Below are positions 26,069-34,380 of a stretch of 64,000 nucleotides of DNA, one piece after another. This DNA comes from Roseibium alexandrii DFL-11. Lineage in GTDB: Bacteria > Pseudomonadota > Alphaproteobacteria > Rhizobiales > Stappiaceae. Position 1 is the first letter of the stretch, and each line of letters starts with the position of its first letter. Location of the stretch: positions 1,193,228 to 1,257,227 of the forward strand of contig NZ_CM011002.1 of the NCBI RefSeq assembly GCF_000158095.2, in the 5' to 3' direction. Both the position numbers and the translations under genes were made by a program. Below the pieces are notes generated by a model, which did no database searches, was not told the origin of the DNA, and was given only the letters and a program-made list of their open reading frames with translations.

Positions 26069-26526
26069 GTGGGGACGAAGAAGAGCCTGCACCCTCGTCG
26101 CGGATCCCGGTCATTGGGCGGCTCTACATCACGCGGGATGATTTGAACGAGGAATTCATTCGGGCGTCCGGCCCGGGCGGTCAGAACGTCAACAAGGTGT
26201 CGACGGCCGTCCAGTTGAGGTTCAATCTGTGGGCCAACCAGACGCTTCCACAAGACGTCAAATCCAGGGCCGCGAAGATTGCCGGAAGCCGCTTGACGCA
26301 ATATGGGGAGATTATTCTTCAAGCGGATCGCCACAGGACCCGGGAACGCAACCGCGACGATGCGCTGGCCCGTTTGATTGATCTCTTGAAACGGGCGACC
26401 GAAAAACCCAAGCCTCGCAAAGCGACCAAACCAACTCTTGGGTCCAAACGCAGACGGCTCGATGCCAAGAAACAGCGCGGTCAGGTCAAGAAACTGCGGG
26501 GCCGGTCTTCCGGTTTCGAGGACTAG
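26065..26526 (+). CDS. arfB: Alternative ribosome-rescue factor ArfB (YaeJ family)
   Basis: ArfB hydrolyses peptidyl-tRNA on ribosomes stalled at the end of truncated mRNA. The 153-residue protein shows the catalytic GGQ in RASGPGGQNVNKVSTAVQLR and a lysine/arginine-rich C-terminal tail (KPRKATKPTLGSKRRRLDAK) that enters the empty mRNA channel. The lack of a codon-recognition domain separates it from release factors 1 and 2. It is translationally coupled to rutR through ATGA, and ends nine bases from the convergent TetR gene. Confidence 0.93.
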   Translation: MSGDEEEPAPSSRIPVIGRLYITRDDLNEEFIRASGPGGQNVNKVSTAVQLRFNLWANQTLPQDVKSRAAKIAGSRLTQYGEIILQADRHRTRERNRDDALARLIDLLKRATEKPKPRKATKPTLGSKRRRLDAKKQRGQVKKLRGRSSGFED

Positions 26527-26535
26527 ATTTCGGCA

Positions 26536-27096
26536 CTATTCCGTTTTTCTGGCGGCATTCAGCAGAGCTGCCTTAAGATCCGGATCTTCGGTTGCCCGTG
26601 CCAAAACGAGGGCGCCAACCATCTGGGAGATGAACCTGAAGGCATCTTCTTGCTCGGAGAGGGGGGTGGTTTCATCTTTCCCCGAAACGAGAGCAGCCGT
26701 TTCGCGTAAGGCTTCGTCAAAAGCTTCCCGGACTTCTTTGGTCTGCCTCGGCGCATCCCCGGCAAGAGCTGCATAGGCGCATCCGGTCCCGCGGACGCTT
26801 TCGTGGGTTTCGGACAAATACCAGTGGGCAATAGTATCCTCGGGAGAACCTGAAGCATCCTCTGCAACGCTCCGGCGCCAGTGGTCCAGGTTTTCAGCCA
26901 AGGCATGCGAGGTGGCTTCTGCCATCAAGGCGTCCTTGCTGGCGAATTGCTTGTAAAACGCGCCATTTGTGAGGCCTGACGCCTTCATCAAGCCGGCAAT
27001 GCCAATGCCGTCGAACCCGTGTTGGCGGAACAATTGGCTTGCCGTCTCGACAACCCGTGCCCGGTTTTCGCGTGCATCTTCGCGGCTCACTCTCAT
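26536..27096 (-). CDS. TetR-family transcriptional regulator
   Basis: A 186-residue TetR protein with the helix-turn-helix FRQHGFDGIGIAGLMKASGL and TNGAFYKQFASKDALMAEA, and a C-terminal domain with the pattern GCAYAALAGDAPRQ found in the AcrR/NemR-like branch, where a cysteine is present in the ligand pocket region. It is divergent from the thiolase-MFS-hydrolase genes and presumably represses them through the palindrome at 27121-27136. The longest frame extends to 27165 but the ATG at 27096 has GGAG at suitable spacing and starts MRVSREDARENR, so it is preferred. Confidence 0.88.
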   Translation of the reverse strand: MRVSREDARENRARVVETASQLFRQHGFDGIGIAGLMKASGLTNGAFYKQFASKDALMAEATSHALAENLDHWRRSVAEDASGSPEDTIAHWYLSETHESVRGTGCAYAALAGDAPRQTKEVREAFDEALRETAALVSGKDETTPLSEQEDAFRFISQMVGALVLARATEDPDLKAALLNAARKTE

Positions 27097-27120
27097 CTGA
27101 ATATCTCCATGAACGACATT

Positions 27121-27136
27121 GATTATAGTCATAATC
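27121..27136. promoter_or_regulatory. Putative operator of the divergent TetR regulator
   Basis: GATTAT-AGTC-ATAATC is a perfect 6-base palindrome with a 4-base centre in the 102-base gap between the TetR gene and the thiolase gene. An extra half-site ATAATC lies at 27164-27169 inside the -10 region. The placement fits repression of both genes. Confidence 0.55.
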
Positions 27137-27142
27137 TTTTTG

Positions 27143-27170
27143 TTGACAATAAAGAATACGAACATAATCT
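27143..27170 (+). promoter_or_regulatory. Putative promoter of the thiolase operon
   Basis: TTGACA (27143-27148), a 16-base spacer and TAATCT (27165-27170) form a good -35 and a moderate -10. The -10 overlaps a half-site of the palindrome at 27121-27136. The thiolase ATG is 29 bases downstream of the -10. Confidence 0.5.
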
Positions 27171-27198
27171 ATGCGAAATTCAAAAAGAGGTTAAGATC

Positions 27199-28392
27199 AT
27201 GCCAACCACTCAGGACCGGCCAATCGTCATTAGCGCTGCACGGAGAACACCGTTGGGGGCCTTTATGGGGGCATTGGCGTCTGTGCCTTCGACGCTACTC
27301 GGTGCAACCGCGATATCAGCAGTTCTCAAGGATGCGGGAGTTTCAGAGAATGTGGTTGATGAAACCCTGATGGGATGCGTCTTGCCTGCCGGCCTCGGTC
27401 AAGCACCCGCGCGTCAGGCGGCACGCGCTTCCGGTCTGCCTGATTCTTGCGGTGCCACAACCATCAACAAGGTCTGCGGTTCCGGTATGAAATCGGTCAT
27501 GCTTGGCCATGATCTTCTCAAGGCCGGATCAGCCGGTATCGTTGTCGCAGGCGGCATGGAATCAATGTCTCGGGCACCGTTTCTGCTTCCTGATATGCGC
27601 GGTGGGCGAAAGGCCGGCTCCTCGGAAGTCATTGATCATATGATGCGGGACGGTCTTGAGGATGCTTATGAGACCGGCAGGCCGATGGGAGCCTTTGGTG
27701 AGGCGACGGCCGAAAAGTACCAGTTCAGCCGGTCCGATCAGGACGGTTATGCTATGGAAACACTGGAACGGGCTCAATCCGCTGTTCTTAATGGTACCTT
27801 TGCGTCCGAAATCGTGCCTGTCCCGGTCCAGACGCGAAAGGCAACTATCCTGGTTGAAAAGGATGAGCGCCCCCCGCAAATCAACTCCGCCAAGATACCG
27901 GAATTGCGGGCAGCCTTTGGGGAGAATGGAACTATCACAGCAGCAAGTTCGTCCGCCAATGCAGATGGCGCGGCTGCTTTGGTGCTCACCAGCAGCGAAA
28001 CGGCACATGAGCATGAAATGCCGGTCCTGGCCCATATTGTCGGTCATGCGACGCACGCCCAAGCACCGGAATGGTTCACGACAGCACCAATTCCTGCGAT
28101 TCAGAAACTGATCAAACAGATCGGCTGGACGGTTGAAGACGTTGATCTTTTTGAAATCAATGAAGCTTTCTCCGTCGTTGCAATGGCCGCTGCCAAGGAA
28201 CTGGGGATCCCGCGCGGCAAACTCAATGTGAACGGCGGCGCTTGTGCTCTTGGGCACCCCATTGGAGCGACCGGAGCCCGTATCGTGGTCACACTGCTGC
28301 ATGCCCTGAAGGCGCGCGGACTTAAAAAAGGCATAGCGTCCCTGTGTATTGGGGGCGGCGAGGCAACCGCGATCGCAATTCAACTGGCGTAA
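27199..28392 (+). CDS. Acetyl-CoA acetyltransferase (thiolase)
   Basis: A 397-residue thiolase that condenses or cleaves acyl-CoA units. The N-terminal nucleophile is in NKVCGSGMKSVMLGH (Cys at about 92), and the C-terminal motifs NEAFSVVAMAAAKELG, GGACALGHPIGATGARI and SLCIGGGEATAIAI supply the catalytic His and Cys. The frame runs upstream to 27019, into the TetR gene, but the ATG at 27199 gives the canonical start MPTTQDRPIVISAARRTPLG. Either polyhydroxybutyrate-type biosynthesis or acyl-CoA degradation is possible; the neighbours (MFS, epoxide-hydrolase-like) suggest a small catabolic operon under the TetR regulator. Confidence 0.93.
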   Translation: MPTTQDRPIVISAARRTPLGAFMGALASVPSTLLGATAISAVLKDAGVSENVVDETLMGCVLPAGLGQAPARQAARASGLPDSCGATTINKVCGSGMKSVMLGHDLLKAGSAGIVVAGGMESMSRAPFLLPDMRGGRKAGSSEVIDHMMRDGLEDAYETGRPMGAFGEATAEKYQFSRSDQDGYAMETLERAQSAVLNGTFASEIVPVPVQTRKATILVEKDERPPQINSAKIPELRAAFGENGTITAASSSANADGAAALVLTSSETAHEHEMPVLAHIVGHATHAQAPEWFTTAPIPAIQKLIKQIGWTVEDVDLFEINEAFSVVAMAAAKELGIPRGKLNVNGGACALGHPIGATGARIVVTLLHALKARGLKKGIASLCIGGGEATAIAIQLA

Positions 28393-28422
28393 TCGCAGCG
28401 CTTCGTTTTTCAAATCCCTATT

Positions 28423-28481
28423 CCAAAGCTTGCCGGCAGAAACACCCGCCTATTGCGGCCGGGTGGTACGGCGAGCTTTGG
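28423..28481 (+). promoter_or_regulatory. Large stem-loop between thiolase and MFS genes
   Basis: CCAAAGCTTGCCG (28423-28435) pairs with CGGCGAGCTTTGG (28469-28481) over all 13 positions with one G-U wobble on the plus strand, and encloses CACCCG/CGGGTG (28443-28448 with 28460-28465). It ends 23 bases before the MFS start and lacks a T run. It may set the relative amounts of the two operon messages or control MFS translation. Confidence 0.5.
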
Positions 28482-28504
28482 CAAGATAATAGGAATACTT
28501 TCTT

Positions 28505-29674
28505 ATGATGAGCCTTGCTCTCTTGTTGTGCCCTTTTGCGTTCACCATGGGTGCTTTTGCGTTCTCCGGCGCCTTGGTACCAATGGCTGCAAGTCTTGGT
28601 GTCACTGTCGGCGAAGCCGCGGCGCTGCAGTCCGGTTTTGCGATTGCCTGCGCGATTTGCGGTCCGGTACTTGCCAAACTGACATCATCACTTCCCCGCA
28701 AGCCACTCCTGCTGACGGTCTTGATGTTGATGACGGTCCTCAACGGTCTTTCGGCTATGGTGTCTGGGTATGGCGCGTTGATGGCCTCAAGGGTCTTGGT
28801 TGGTGGGGTTGGTGCACTCGCCTTTCCGTTGGCAACAGCGATTGCCTCAGCTGGCGCAACCGAAGACGGCAGACCGGCGGCTGTCGCCAAGGTCTATGCC
28901 GGGATACCTCTTGCCATGATCGTCGGCATTCCGGTTGGATCCGTCCTCGGGAATACCATCGGATGGCAGTCCTGTTTCGCGGCAACGGGTATTGTCTCGG
29001 CCATGGCCTTCGCGCTGGTTTTGGTGAGTGTGCCCTCCAAAATCCCTTTGCAACAGCATTCTGCCGGGTCTCGTGAGCCTGTTGGTGCGTCCATCGTGGC
29101 TCACCTCGGGATCATGCTGATTGCCTCCACGGCCTTGTTTACACTGGTGGGGCTGCTGGGACCAATTATCCGCGCGCTGACCGGGTTTTCAGGACCTGGG
29201 ATTGCTGTGCTTCAAGTCATTGCCGGGCTGAGCAGTCTTGCCGGGATCAGGCTCGGGGTGAAATACGCGATGGGGCAAAACCGATCGTTGCTTGCAGTCC
29301 TGTTCTTGGTCTTGGCTGTTTCACTGGCCGTTGTCGTTCCATCGCTTGGACTTCAACATGCCGGCAGTATCGGACTGGGAACGATCTTCGTGAGTGTGGT
29401 CCTTGGGCCTGTTGCCCAGTTTGCCATTGGGGCGACTGTTCAAGCCCGGCTTGCCACCTTGACCGGGTCGTCGGCGACCTTTGTTTTCGCGCTGAATGCA
29501 TCCATGGTTTACTTTGGTCAGGGCCTTGGAATTGCGCTCGGCGCTGCCGCATTGGATCTCTCAGGAATAGCATCCGCTCCGGCCATAGGAACCGCGATTG
29601 CGTTGACCGGCTGCCTGTTCGCCGTATGGCTCGGACACTTCACCAAAAACAATTTTCAAACAGCAAGAGGATAA
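28505..29674 (+). CDS. Major facilitator superfamily transporter
   Basis: A 389-residue hydrophobic protein with about 12 membrane helices; helices 1-2 are separated by LAKLTSSLPRKP, the loop 2-3 region typical of MFS porters, and ASRVLVGGVGALAFPLATAIAS marks helix 4. It resembles the arabinose/drug efflux branch. Two adjacent ATGs (28505, 28508) are possible starts. It is likely cotranscribed with thiolase and ends one base before the next gene. Substrate not predictable. Confidence 0.87.
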   Translation: MMSLALLLCPFAFTMGAFAFSGALVPMAASLGVTVGEAAALQSGFAIACAICGPVLAKLTSSLPRKPLLLTVLMLMTVLNGLSAMVSGYGALMASRVLVGGVGALAFPLATAIASAGATEDGRPAAVAKVYAGIPLAMIVGIPVGSVLGNTIGWQSCFAATGIVSAMAFALVLVSVPSKIPLQQHSAGSREPVGASIVAHLGIMLIASTALFTLVGLLGPIIRALTGFSGPGIAVLQVIAGLSSLAGIRLGVKYAMGQNRSLLAVLFLVLAVSLAVVVPSLGLQHAGSIGLGTIFVSVVLGPVAQFAIGATVQARLATLTGSSATFVFALNASMVYFGQGLGIALGAAALDLSGIASAPAIGTAIALTGCLFAVWLGHFTKNNFQTARG

Positions 29675-29675
29675 A

Positions 29676-30545
29676 ATGTCTCCAGTTAACAACGAAGCCA
29701 GGTTGGCCGCCTTTGAGGCCCGGGTCAGCCATCATTTCGCCGACAATAACGGCACCAAGATCCATTTTGCCAGCGCAGGCGAGGGGCCGTTGGTTGTGTT
29801 TATACATGGGTTCCCTGATCATTGGCTCACCTGGTGGCAACAGATGGATGTATTGTCAAAGACCCACCGCACCGTTGCAATGGACCTTCGGGGTTTCAAT
29901 CTCTCCGATCATCCGGAAGATCCATCTGCCTACAAACCGGAAACCCTGGCCTCAGATGTCTGTGCCGTGATTGATGCCTGCGGAGAACGCGACGCTGTCG
30001 TAATCGGTCATGACTGGGGCGGCTTTGTCGCCTGGCAAACGGCGATGCTGTTTCCAGAGCGGGTGCAGCGCCTCGGGATCGTCAATCTGCCGCATCCCTG
30101 GGCCATAGCACGCGAACTTGCGAACAATCCGGATCAACAAAAGGCCAGTGGGTATGCGCGGGTGTTTCAGCAGCCGGGCTCTGAATCCAAACTAGATTTC
30201 GATCGGCTCTCTACCTGGATCCATGATCCGGCGTTCCGCACCCGCCATATGGCAGCGATGGAGAGGTCCAATCGCACAGGTATGCTCAACTATTACCGGG
30301 TGTGTTTTCCTGTCGAGCCTTACACCGAACGCACCGAGACGCCGCCGCAAATCAAAATGCCGGTTCTCGTCGTTCATGGGACCGAAGACCCTTATGTCCT
30401 GACGGCCGGCCATAACAACCTTTGGGAGTACGTGGAGGGCAGTTTGACCATTCGGGCCTGGTCCCGTGTCAGCCATTTTGTTCAACATGATGCCCCAGAC
30501 CGGCTGACTGCGGCATTGAGGAGCTGGATCGGCGAAACGATCTAG
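29676..30545 (+). CDS. Alpha/beta hydrolase, epoxide-hydrolase-like
   Basis: The 289-residue protein has the oxyanion motif HGFPDHW, the DLRGFNLSD segment, the nucleophile elbow GHDWGG (Asp nucleophile, as in epoxide hydrolases and haloalkane dehalogenases), VVHGTEDPYV for the acid and SHFVQHDAPD for the catalytic His. The Asp in GHDWGG argues against an ordinary serine esterase. It follows the MFS gene by one base and belongs to the TetR-controlled operon. Physiological substrate unknown. Confidence 0.88.
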   Translation: MSPVNNEARLAAFEARVSHHFADNNGTKIHFASAGEGPLVVFIHGFPDHWLTWWQQMDVLSKTHRTVAMDLRGFNLSDHPEDPSAYKPETLASDVCAVIDACGERDAVVIGHDWGGFVAWQTAMLFPERVQRLGIVNLPHPWAIARELANNPDQQKASGYARVFQQPGSESKLDFDRLSTWIHDPAFRTRHMAAMERSNRTGMLNYYRVCFPVEPYTERTETPPQIKMPVLVVHGTEDPYVLTAGHNNLWEYVEGSLTIRAWSRVSHFVQHDAPDRLTAALRSWIGETI

Positions 30546-30584
30546 GAGCGCGAGTACTTCGGTGATCTTACATGGGCGTGTTTG

Positions 30585-30612
30585 TTGACATGGTGCGCCA
30601 CGCTTTTATCCT
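30585..30612 (+). promoter_or_regulatory. Putative promoter of the second alpha/beta hydrolase gene
   Basis: TTGACA (30585-30590), 16 bases, TATCCT (30607-30612). The start ATG is 27 bases past the -10. This suggests the second hydrolase is transcribed on its own. Confidence 0.45.
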
Positions 30613-30638
30613 GATCCGAGCGGTGATTGGGGATCATC

Positions 30639-31400
30639 ATGACGACCATAAATCATCATATCATCGACCGCGGCGACGGCGCCGCGGTGGAACTGTTTCA
30701 GGCGCATCCGATTGGAAGCGGAGAGCCGGCCGGTGCGATATTGTTCGTGCATGGCAACCAGGGTGGTCAATTGACCGGCGCCCGCGAACTAGTGGACCGG
30801 GGAACCTTAAGCACGTTTGCCGTTGCCATGAACGTCACAGCAGCAGCTGTGTCTCAACCCGGTTTTGGGGCTTCTGATGGTCCATGTGATTTTTGTGGTC
30901 CCAACACCCAAGACGCGATCATCGCGGCATTAAACGCGTTGAAAAATCAACCGTCTATCGACCCGGGGCGCATTGTTCTTTACGGCCACAGCCGGGGCGC
31001 TGTGGCAGCCGGTATGGTTGCTGCCCGGTATGACGGCTTGCGGGCTGTGATCCTCTCAAGTGGCGTGTATGATTTGAACGCGTTTCATATGGACTGTGCG
31101 GATGGCCTGCGAATAGCTATTGAGACGGAGGCTGGGCAGTCAGCTCAAGCGTTCCATGCCCGTTCAGCTCTGTTTCATGCCGACAAAATCACCACTGAAA
31201 CTTTGCTGTTGCATGGCCGCCATGATGATCGGGCTCTTGTTGAACAAGCCGAAGCATTCTCGGTCGCGCTTGAAAACTCAGGCGGGAAGGTGGCATTGGA
31301 AGTTCTCGAGTGCGGCCACCGGCTGCCCGCGAAAACCCTTAAGGACGTTGTCGAGCCTTTTCTCAAGGAAGTTCTTTCTGCCAAACATTTGATGCACTAG
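30639..31400 (+). CDS. Alpha/beta hydrolase, dienelactone-hydrolase-like
   Basis: A 253-residue serine hydrolase with the nucleophile elbow YGHSRGAVAAG, an oxyanion-type loop FVHGNQGGQ, the acid in LHGRHDDRAL and the His in CGHRLP. A TTG at 30627 opens the frame slightly earlier; the ATG at 30639 with GGGGAT before it is preferred. It lies 93 bases downstream of the epoxide-hydrolase-like gene with its own candidate promoter, and is followed by a terminator. Substrate unknown. Confidence 0.82.
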   Translation: MTTINHHIIDRGDGAAVELFQAHPIGSGEPAGAILFVHGNQGGQLTGARELVDRGTLSTFAVAMNVTAAAVSQPGFGASDGPCDFCGPNTQDAIIAALNALKNQPSIDPGRIVLYGHSRGAVAAGMVAARYDGLRAVILSSGVYDLNAFHMDCADGLRIAIETEAGQSAQAFHARSALFHADKITTETLLLHGRHDDRALVEQAEAFSVALENSGGKVALEVLECGHRLPAKTLKDVVEPFLKEVLSAKHLMH

Positions 31401-31425
31401 ATCACGCACAAAATACGCCACCAAC

Positions 31426-31448
31426 AAACGTCCGGGAGCGACGTTTTT
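31426..31448 (+). terminator. Intrinsic terminator after the second alpha/beta hydrolase
   Basis: AAACGTC (31426-31432) and GACGTTT (31440-31446) form a 7-bp stem with a 7-base loop followed by further T residues. It stands between the hydrolase and the convergent LysR gene. Confidence 0.65.
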
Positions 31449-31464
31449 CGCCACTCATCTAGCG

Positions 31465-32346
31465 TCAGGCGTCGTTGAATTGTTTCGCGTGGTTGATGCT
31501 GATTTCTTGCGCAATTTTCGCTGCCCTAGCAATCAACTCGTTGCGGGGTACTCCAACATAAGTTGCAGTGAACACAAGTGGGCTTGGTTGCCATCCCGGA
31601 TCGAATGATGCAATCCGGCCTTCGGCTACAAGACGGCGGCCCAGGACACTGGGCAGGATGCCAACGCCAATCCCGGACGCAACCATTTCAAACCCGGTCG
31701 ACAGGGAGTTCGTTGGGAAAACTTGCGTCGAGATGCCGTAAAGATCTCGTAGTTTTTGAACGAGTTCGCGGTAGGGGCGGGAGCTGCGGTTGTAGGTAAT
31801 GACCGGCACTTGGGAGAGGTCCGGCTCTTCAAGATCCAATGGCCTATACCAGCCGAGATCAAAGGGCGGAAGCGGCAAGTTGTCGGTGCTGTACTCGGAA
31901 ATTGGCCCCATCAGGATGGTAAGATCGAGCGCCCGATCGAGCAGCATCTCCCGAAGGTTGAACGATGTATCGACCGTGACCTCGATGTTGAGCCGCTGAA
32001 ACGTCGTGTGAAGCGCTGCGAGAAAGTCCGGCAACCAGGTCTGAGCGATGGTCTCTGCAACGCCCAGGCGGAGCAGGGAACTGATGCTGTCATCGGACAT
32101 GACATCGCCCTTGATACGCTCCGTGATTGCCATGATCTGTTCCGCATAATCCCGAAGAACCACGCCCTTTGCGGTCAGCGAAACGCCGGTTGTTTCGCGG
32201 CTGAAGAGACGCGTGCCGAGATAGTCCTCCAGGCTGGAAATACGGGCAGAAATGGCCGGCTGTGAGATGTTCATCTGTTCGGCGGCCTTGCGAACACCAC
32301 CCATACGCGCAACCGCCAAAAAAGCTCTAAGCTGTTCAAGTGTCAT
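31465..32346 (-). CDS. LysR-family transcriptional regulator
   Basis: A 293-residue LTTR with the N-terminal helix-turn-helix MTLEQLRAFLAVARMGGVRK, AAEQMNISQPAISARISSLE and the conserved LGTRLFSRETTGVSLTAKG, followed by a periplasmic-binding-protein-like effector domain. A TTG at 32361 would add five residues; the ATG at 32346 starts at the usual LTTR position. It is divergent from the DUF1445-TRAP-DUF2848 operon with a matching palindrome in the shared gap, so it very likely controls that operon in response to the TRAP substrate. Confidence 0.9.
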   Translation of the reverse strand: MTLEQLRAFLAVARMGGVRKAAEQMNISQPAISARISSLEDYLGTRLFSRETTGVSLTAKGVVLRDYAEQIMAITERIKGDVMSDDSISSLLRLGVAETIAQTWLPDFLAALHTTFQRLNIEVTVDTSFNLREMLLDRALDLTILMGPISEYSTDNLPLPPFDLGWYRPLDLEEPDLSQVPVITYNRSSRPYRELVQKLRDLYGISTQVFPTNSLSTGFEMVASGIGVGILPSVLGRRLVAEGRIASFDPGWQPSPLVFTATYVGVPRNELIARAAKIAQEISINHAKQFNDA

Positions 32347-32368
32347 GCCAAAGAAGTCCAACTTCGTG

Positions 32369-32391
32369 AGTGATCAGAATTATGGATCACT
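32369..32391. promoter_or_regulatory. Putative LysR operator
   Basis: AGTGATC (32369-32375) and GATCACT (32385-32391) form a perfect 7-base palindrome with a 9-base AT-rich centre, lying 22 bases upstream of the LysR start and 75 bases before the divergent DUF1445 gene. This is the normal place for an LTTR recognition site. Confidence 0.6.
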
Positions 32392-32465
32392 TTCTGCAAA
32401 AAAACACGATTTGACTTGATAATGTATCCGCTGCAGCCTTTTGCCAACAAGGAATTGGGCAACCG

Positions 32466-33293
32466 ATGCAGCAAGATCTCACAAAGTTTTCTGAATTGGC
32501 CGGTGCGGACATGGGGCAGGTTCGCGCCGCGATCCGCTCAGGCCGGTACTCGGGGCACACGGCCGGGCTGGCACACGGAAAACTCCAGTGCAACCTTGCG
32601 ATCCTCCCGGGTGAATATGCAGATTCTTTTCATGAGTTCTGCCGGCTCAACCCAAAGGCTTGCCCGCTTGCCGGTGTCTCAAACCCAGGCGAACCTGTGA
32701 TTGTTGAGCTCGGCGCAGAAGTTGATATCCGCACAGATGCCGCCCGCTACAATATCTACCGGCATGGCAAACTTGACCAGCAAGTGTCCGATCTGAACGC
32801 CTGCTGGCAAGACGACCTGGTGTCCTTTGCAATAGGGTGTTCATTTACCTTCGAGAACGCTCTGAGGCTTGCCGGCGTTCCAATGCGCCATATCGATCTT
32901 GACCGAACGGTCCCAATGTACCGTACATCTATCGAGACGCATAAAAGCGGCCCGTTTGGCGGCGGGATGGTGGTTTCGATGCGGCCCATTGCGAAAGAGC
33001 GGATCGATGAAGTCTATGAAATCTGCCGCAAATATCCATTGGCACATGGTGCGCCGGTGCATGTCGGCAATCCTGCCGAGATCGGCATTTTGACCATCGA
33101 TGCCCCGGATTGGGGGAACCCGGTTCCCATTGAGGATGGGGAAGTGCCGGTGTTTTGGGCCTGTGGGGTTACGCCGCAAGTTGCCATCATGACGGCGAAA
33201 CCACCCTTATCGATCACTCATGCTCCAGGGGCCATGCTGATCGCCGATGTCAGTGAACAAACGGCCCCGCTTTACACTTACAACGACAACTAA
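32466..33293 (+). CDS. DUF1445 / UPF0317 family protein (putative hydro-lyase, D-glutamate-cyclase-like)
   Basis: The 275-residue protein matches the UPF0317 pattern: GLAHGKLQCNLAILP, FCRLNPKACPL, DIRTDAARYNIYRHG, FAIGCSFTFENAL, HKSGPFGGGMVVSMRP and the C-terminal FWACGVTPQVA. The family is annotated as putative hydro-lyase, and the human member is a D-glutamate cyclase, so a cyclisation or dehydration of a carboxylate is plausible. It opens an operon with a DctPQM-type TRAP transporter and a DUF2848 protein, so the three parts probably handle one imported organic acid. Confidence 0.85.
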   Translation: MQQDLTKFSELAGADMGQVRAAIRSGRYSGHTAGLAHGKLQCNLAILPGEYADSFHEFCRLNPKACPLAGVSNPGEPVIVELGAEVDIRTDAARYNIYRHGKLDQQVSDLNACWQDDLVSFAIGCSFTFENALRLAGVPMRHIDLDRTVPMYRTSIETHKSGPFGGGMVVSMRPIAKERIDEVYEICRKYPLAHGAPVHVGNPAEIGILTIDAPDWGNPVPIEDGEVPVFWACGVTPQVAIMTAKPPLSITHAPGAMLIADVSEQTAPLYTYNDN

Positions 33294-33323
33294 AAAACCA
33301 ACCGCACCAGAGGAACTAGAGAT

Positions 33324-34370
33324 ATGAAAAAACTCACGATCTTATCCGCCGTCTCCGCAATCGCGCTCTCCATGGGCACCACGGCCCAAGCCGAAGAACT
33401 TGCAGTTGTCGGCAGCTGGAGCGGCCTGCCGCTGCACAAGCAGTTCGAAGCCCCTTTCTGGAACGACAAACTGGGGGAAGTCTCCGGCGGCGAGCTGTCC
33501 GCTTCATTGACCACACATGACCAGATGGGCATTTCCGGCGGCGATGTTTATCGCATGATGTCGCAAGGCGTTTTTGATGTCGGCATGACTGTTGCCGACT
33601 ATGCAGTTTCAGACAGCGTAGCGCTCGAGGCCTTGGACGTTCCGATGATTGCAACTGACGCTGACACTGCAAAAAAGGCGGTCGATGCGGCCCGGCCGAT
33701 GGTCGATGACATCTACAGGGACGTCTTCAACGCCAAGGTCCTCGGCATTGCGCCGTACCCGCCTCAAGTTGTTTTCTGCAACGCCGAAATCAACTCCCTG
33801 GATGACCTTCAGGGCAAGAAAGTGCGCGCGTCCGGCCGGATGACCGCAAAGTTCTTGGAAGCTCTTGGCGCAGAGGGCGTCAACATCGGGTTTGGTGAGG
33901 TTCCGGGCGCGTTGCAGCGCGGCGTGGTGGATTGCGCCATTACCGGCGCCGGATCAGGTTACAATGCCGGCTGGTGGGAAGTCTCCACACATCTTCTGCC
34001 GATCCCGCTGGGGGGATGGGATCCGGTTGTGACCGCGATCAATCTCGACAAATGGAACACCCTGAGCGATGTACAGAAAGCAGCGCTTGAGAAAGGCGTG
34101 AAAGAGAACCTCGAAGACCCGGCGTGGGAAGTTGCTCAAAATGCACTCAATAATGACATCGCCTGCCTCACCGGCAACGGCGAGTGTCCTTATGGCGATG
34201 CGCGCGGCCTTGTGCTGGTTGAAGCCACAGACGAAGATCAGGCCAAGGCGAAAGCGGTTCTGATTTCTGAAGTGTTGCCGGACTGGGCTGAACGGGCAGG
34301 CGGAGACTGGGCACAGCGCTGGAGCGACAGCGTCGGCAAAGTCACCGGCGTTTCCCTGGAAGCGAAGTAA
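33324..34370 (+). CDS. dctP: TRAP transporter substrate-binding protein, DctP family
   Basis: After a signal peptide (about residues 1-23, ending AQA) the mature protein has the DctP layout: an early WSGLPLHKQFEAPFW region, the conserved LQGKKVRASGR stretch with the substrate-carboxylate-binding Arg, FGEVPGALQRGVVDCAITG, and a C-terminal helix pair. It captures an organic acid in the periplasm for the small and large permease subunits that follow 10 bases downstream. The cysteine pair around CLTGNGEC is an uncommon addition. The ligand is not predictable from sequence alone. Confidence 0.9.
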   Translation: MKKLTILSAVSAIALSMGTTAQAEELAVVGSWSGLPLHKQFEAPFWNDKLGEVSGGELSASLTTHDQMGISGGDVYRMMSQGVFDVGMTVADYAVSDSVALEALDVPMIATDADTAKKAVDAARPMVDDIYRDVFNAKVLGIAPYPPQVVFCNAEINSLDDLQGKKVRASGRMTAKFLEALGAEGVNIGFGEVPGALQRGVVDCAITGAGSGYNAGWWEVSTHLLPIPLGGWDPVVTAINLDKWNTLSDVQKAALEKGVKENLEDPAWEVAQNALNNDIACLTGNGECPYGDARGLVLVEATDEDQAKAKAVLISEVLPDWAERAGGDWAQRWSDSVGKVTGVSLEAK

Positions 34371-34380
34371 GGATCTTTCC

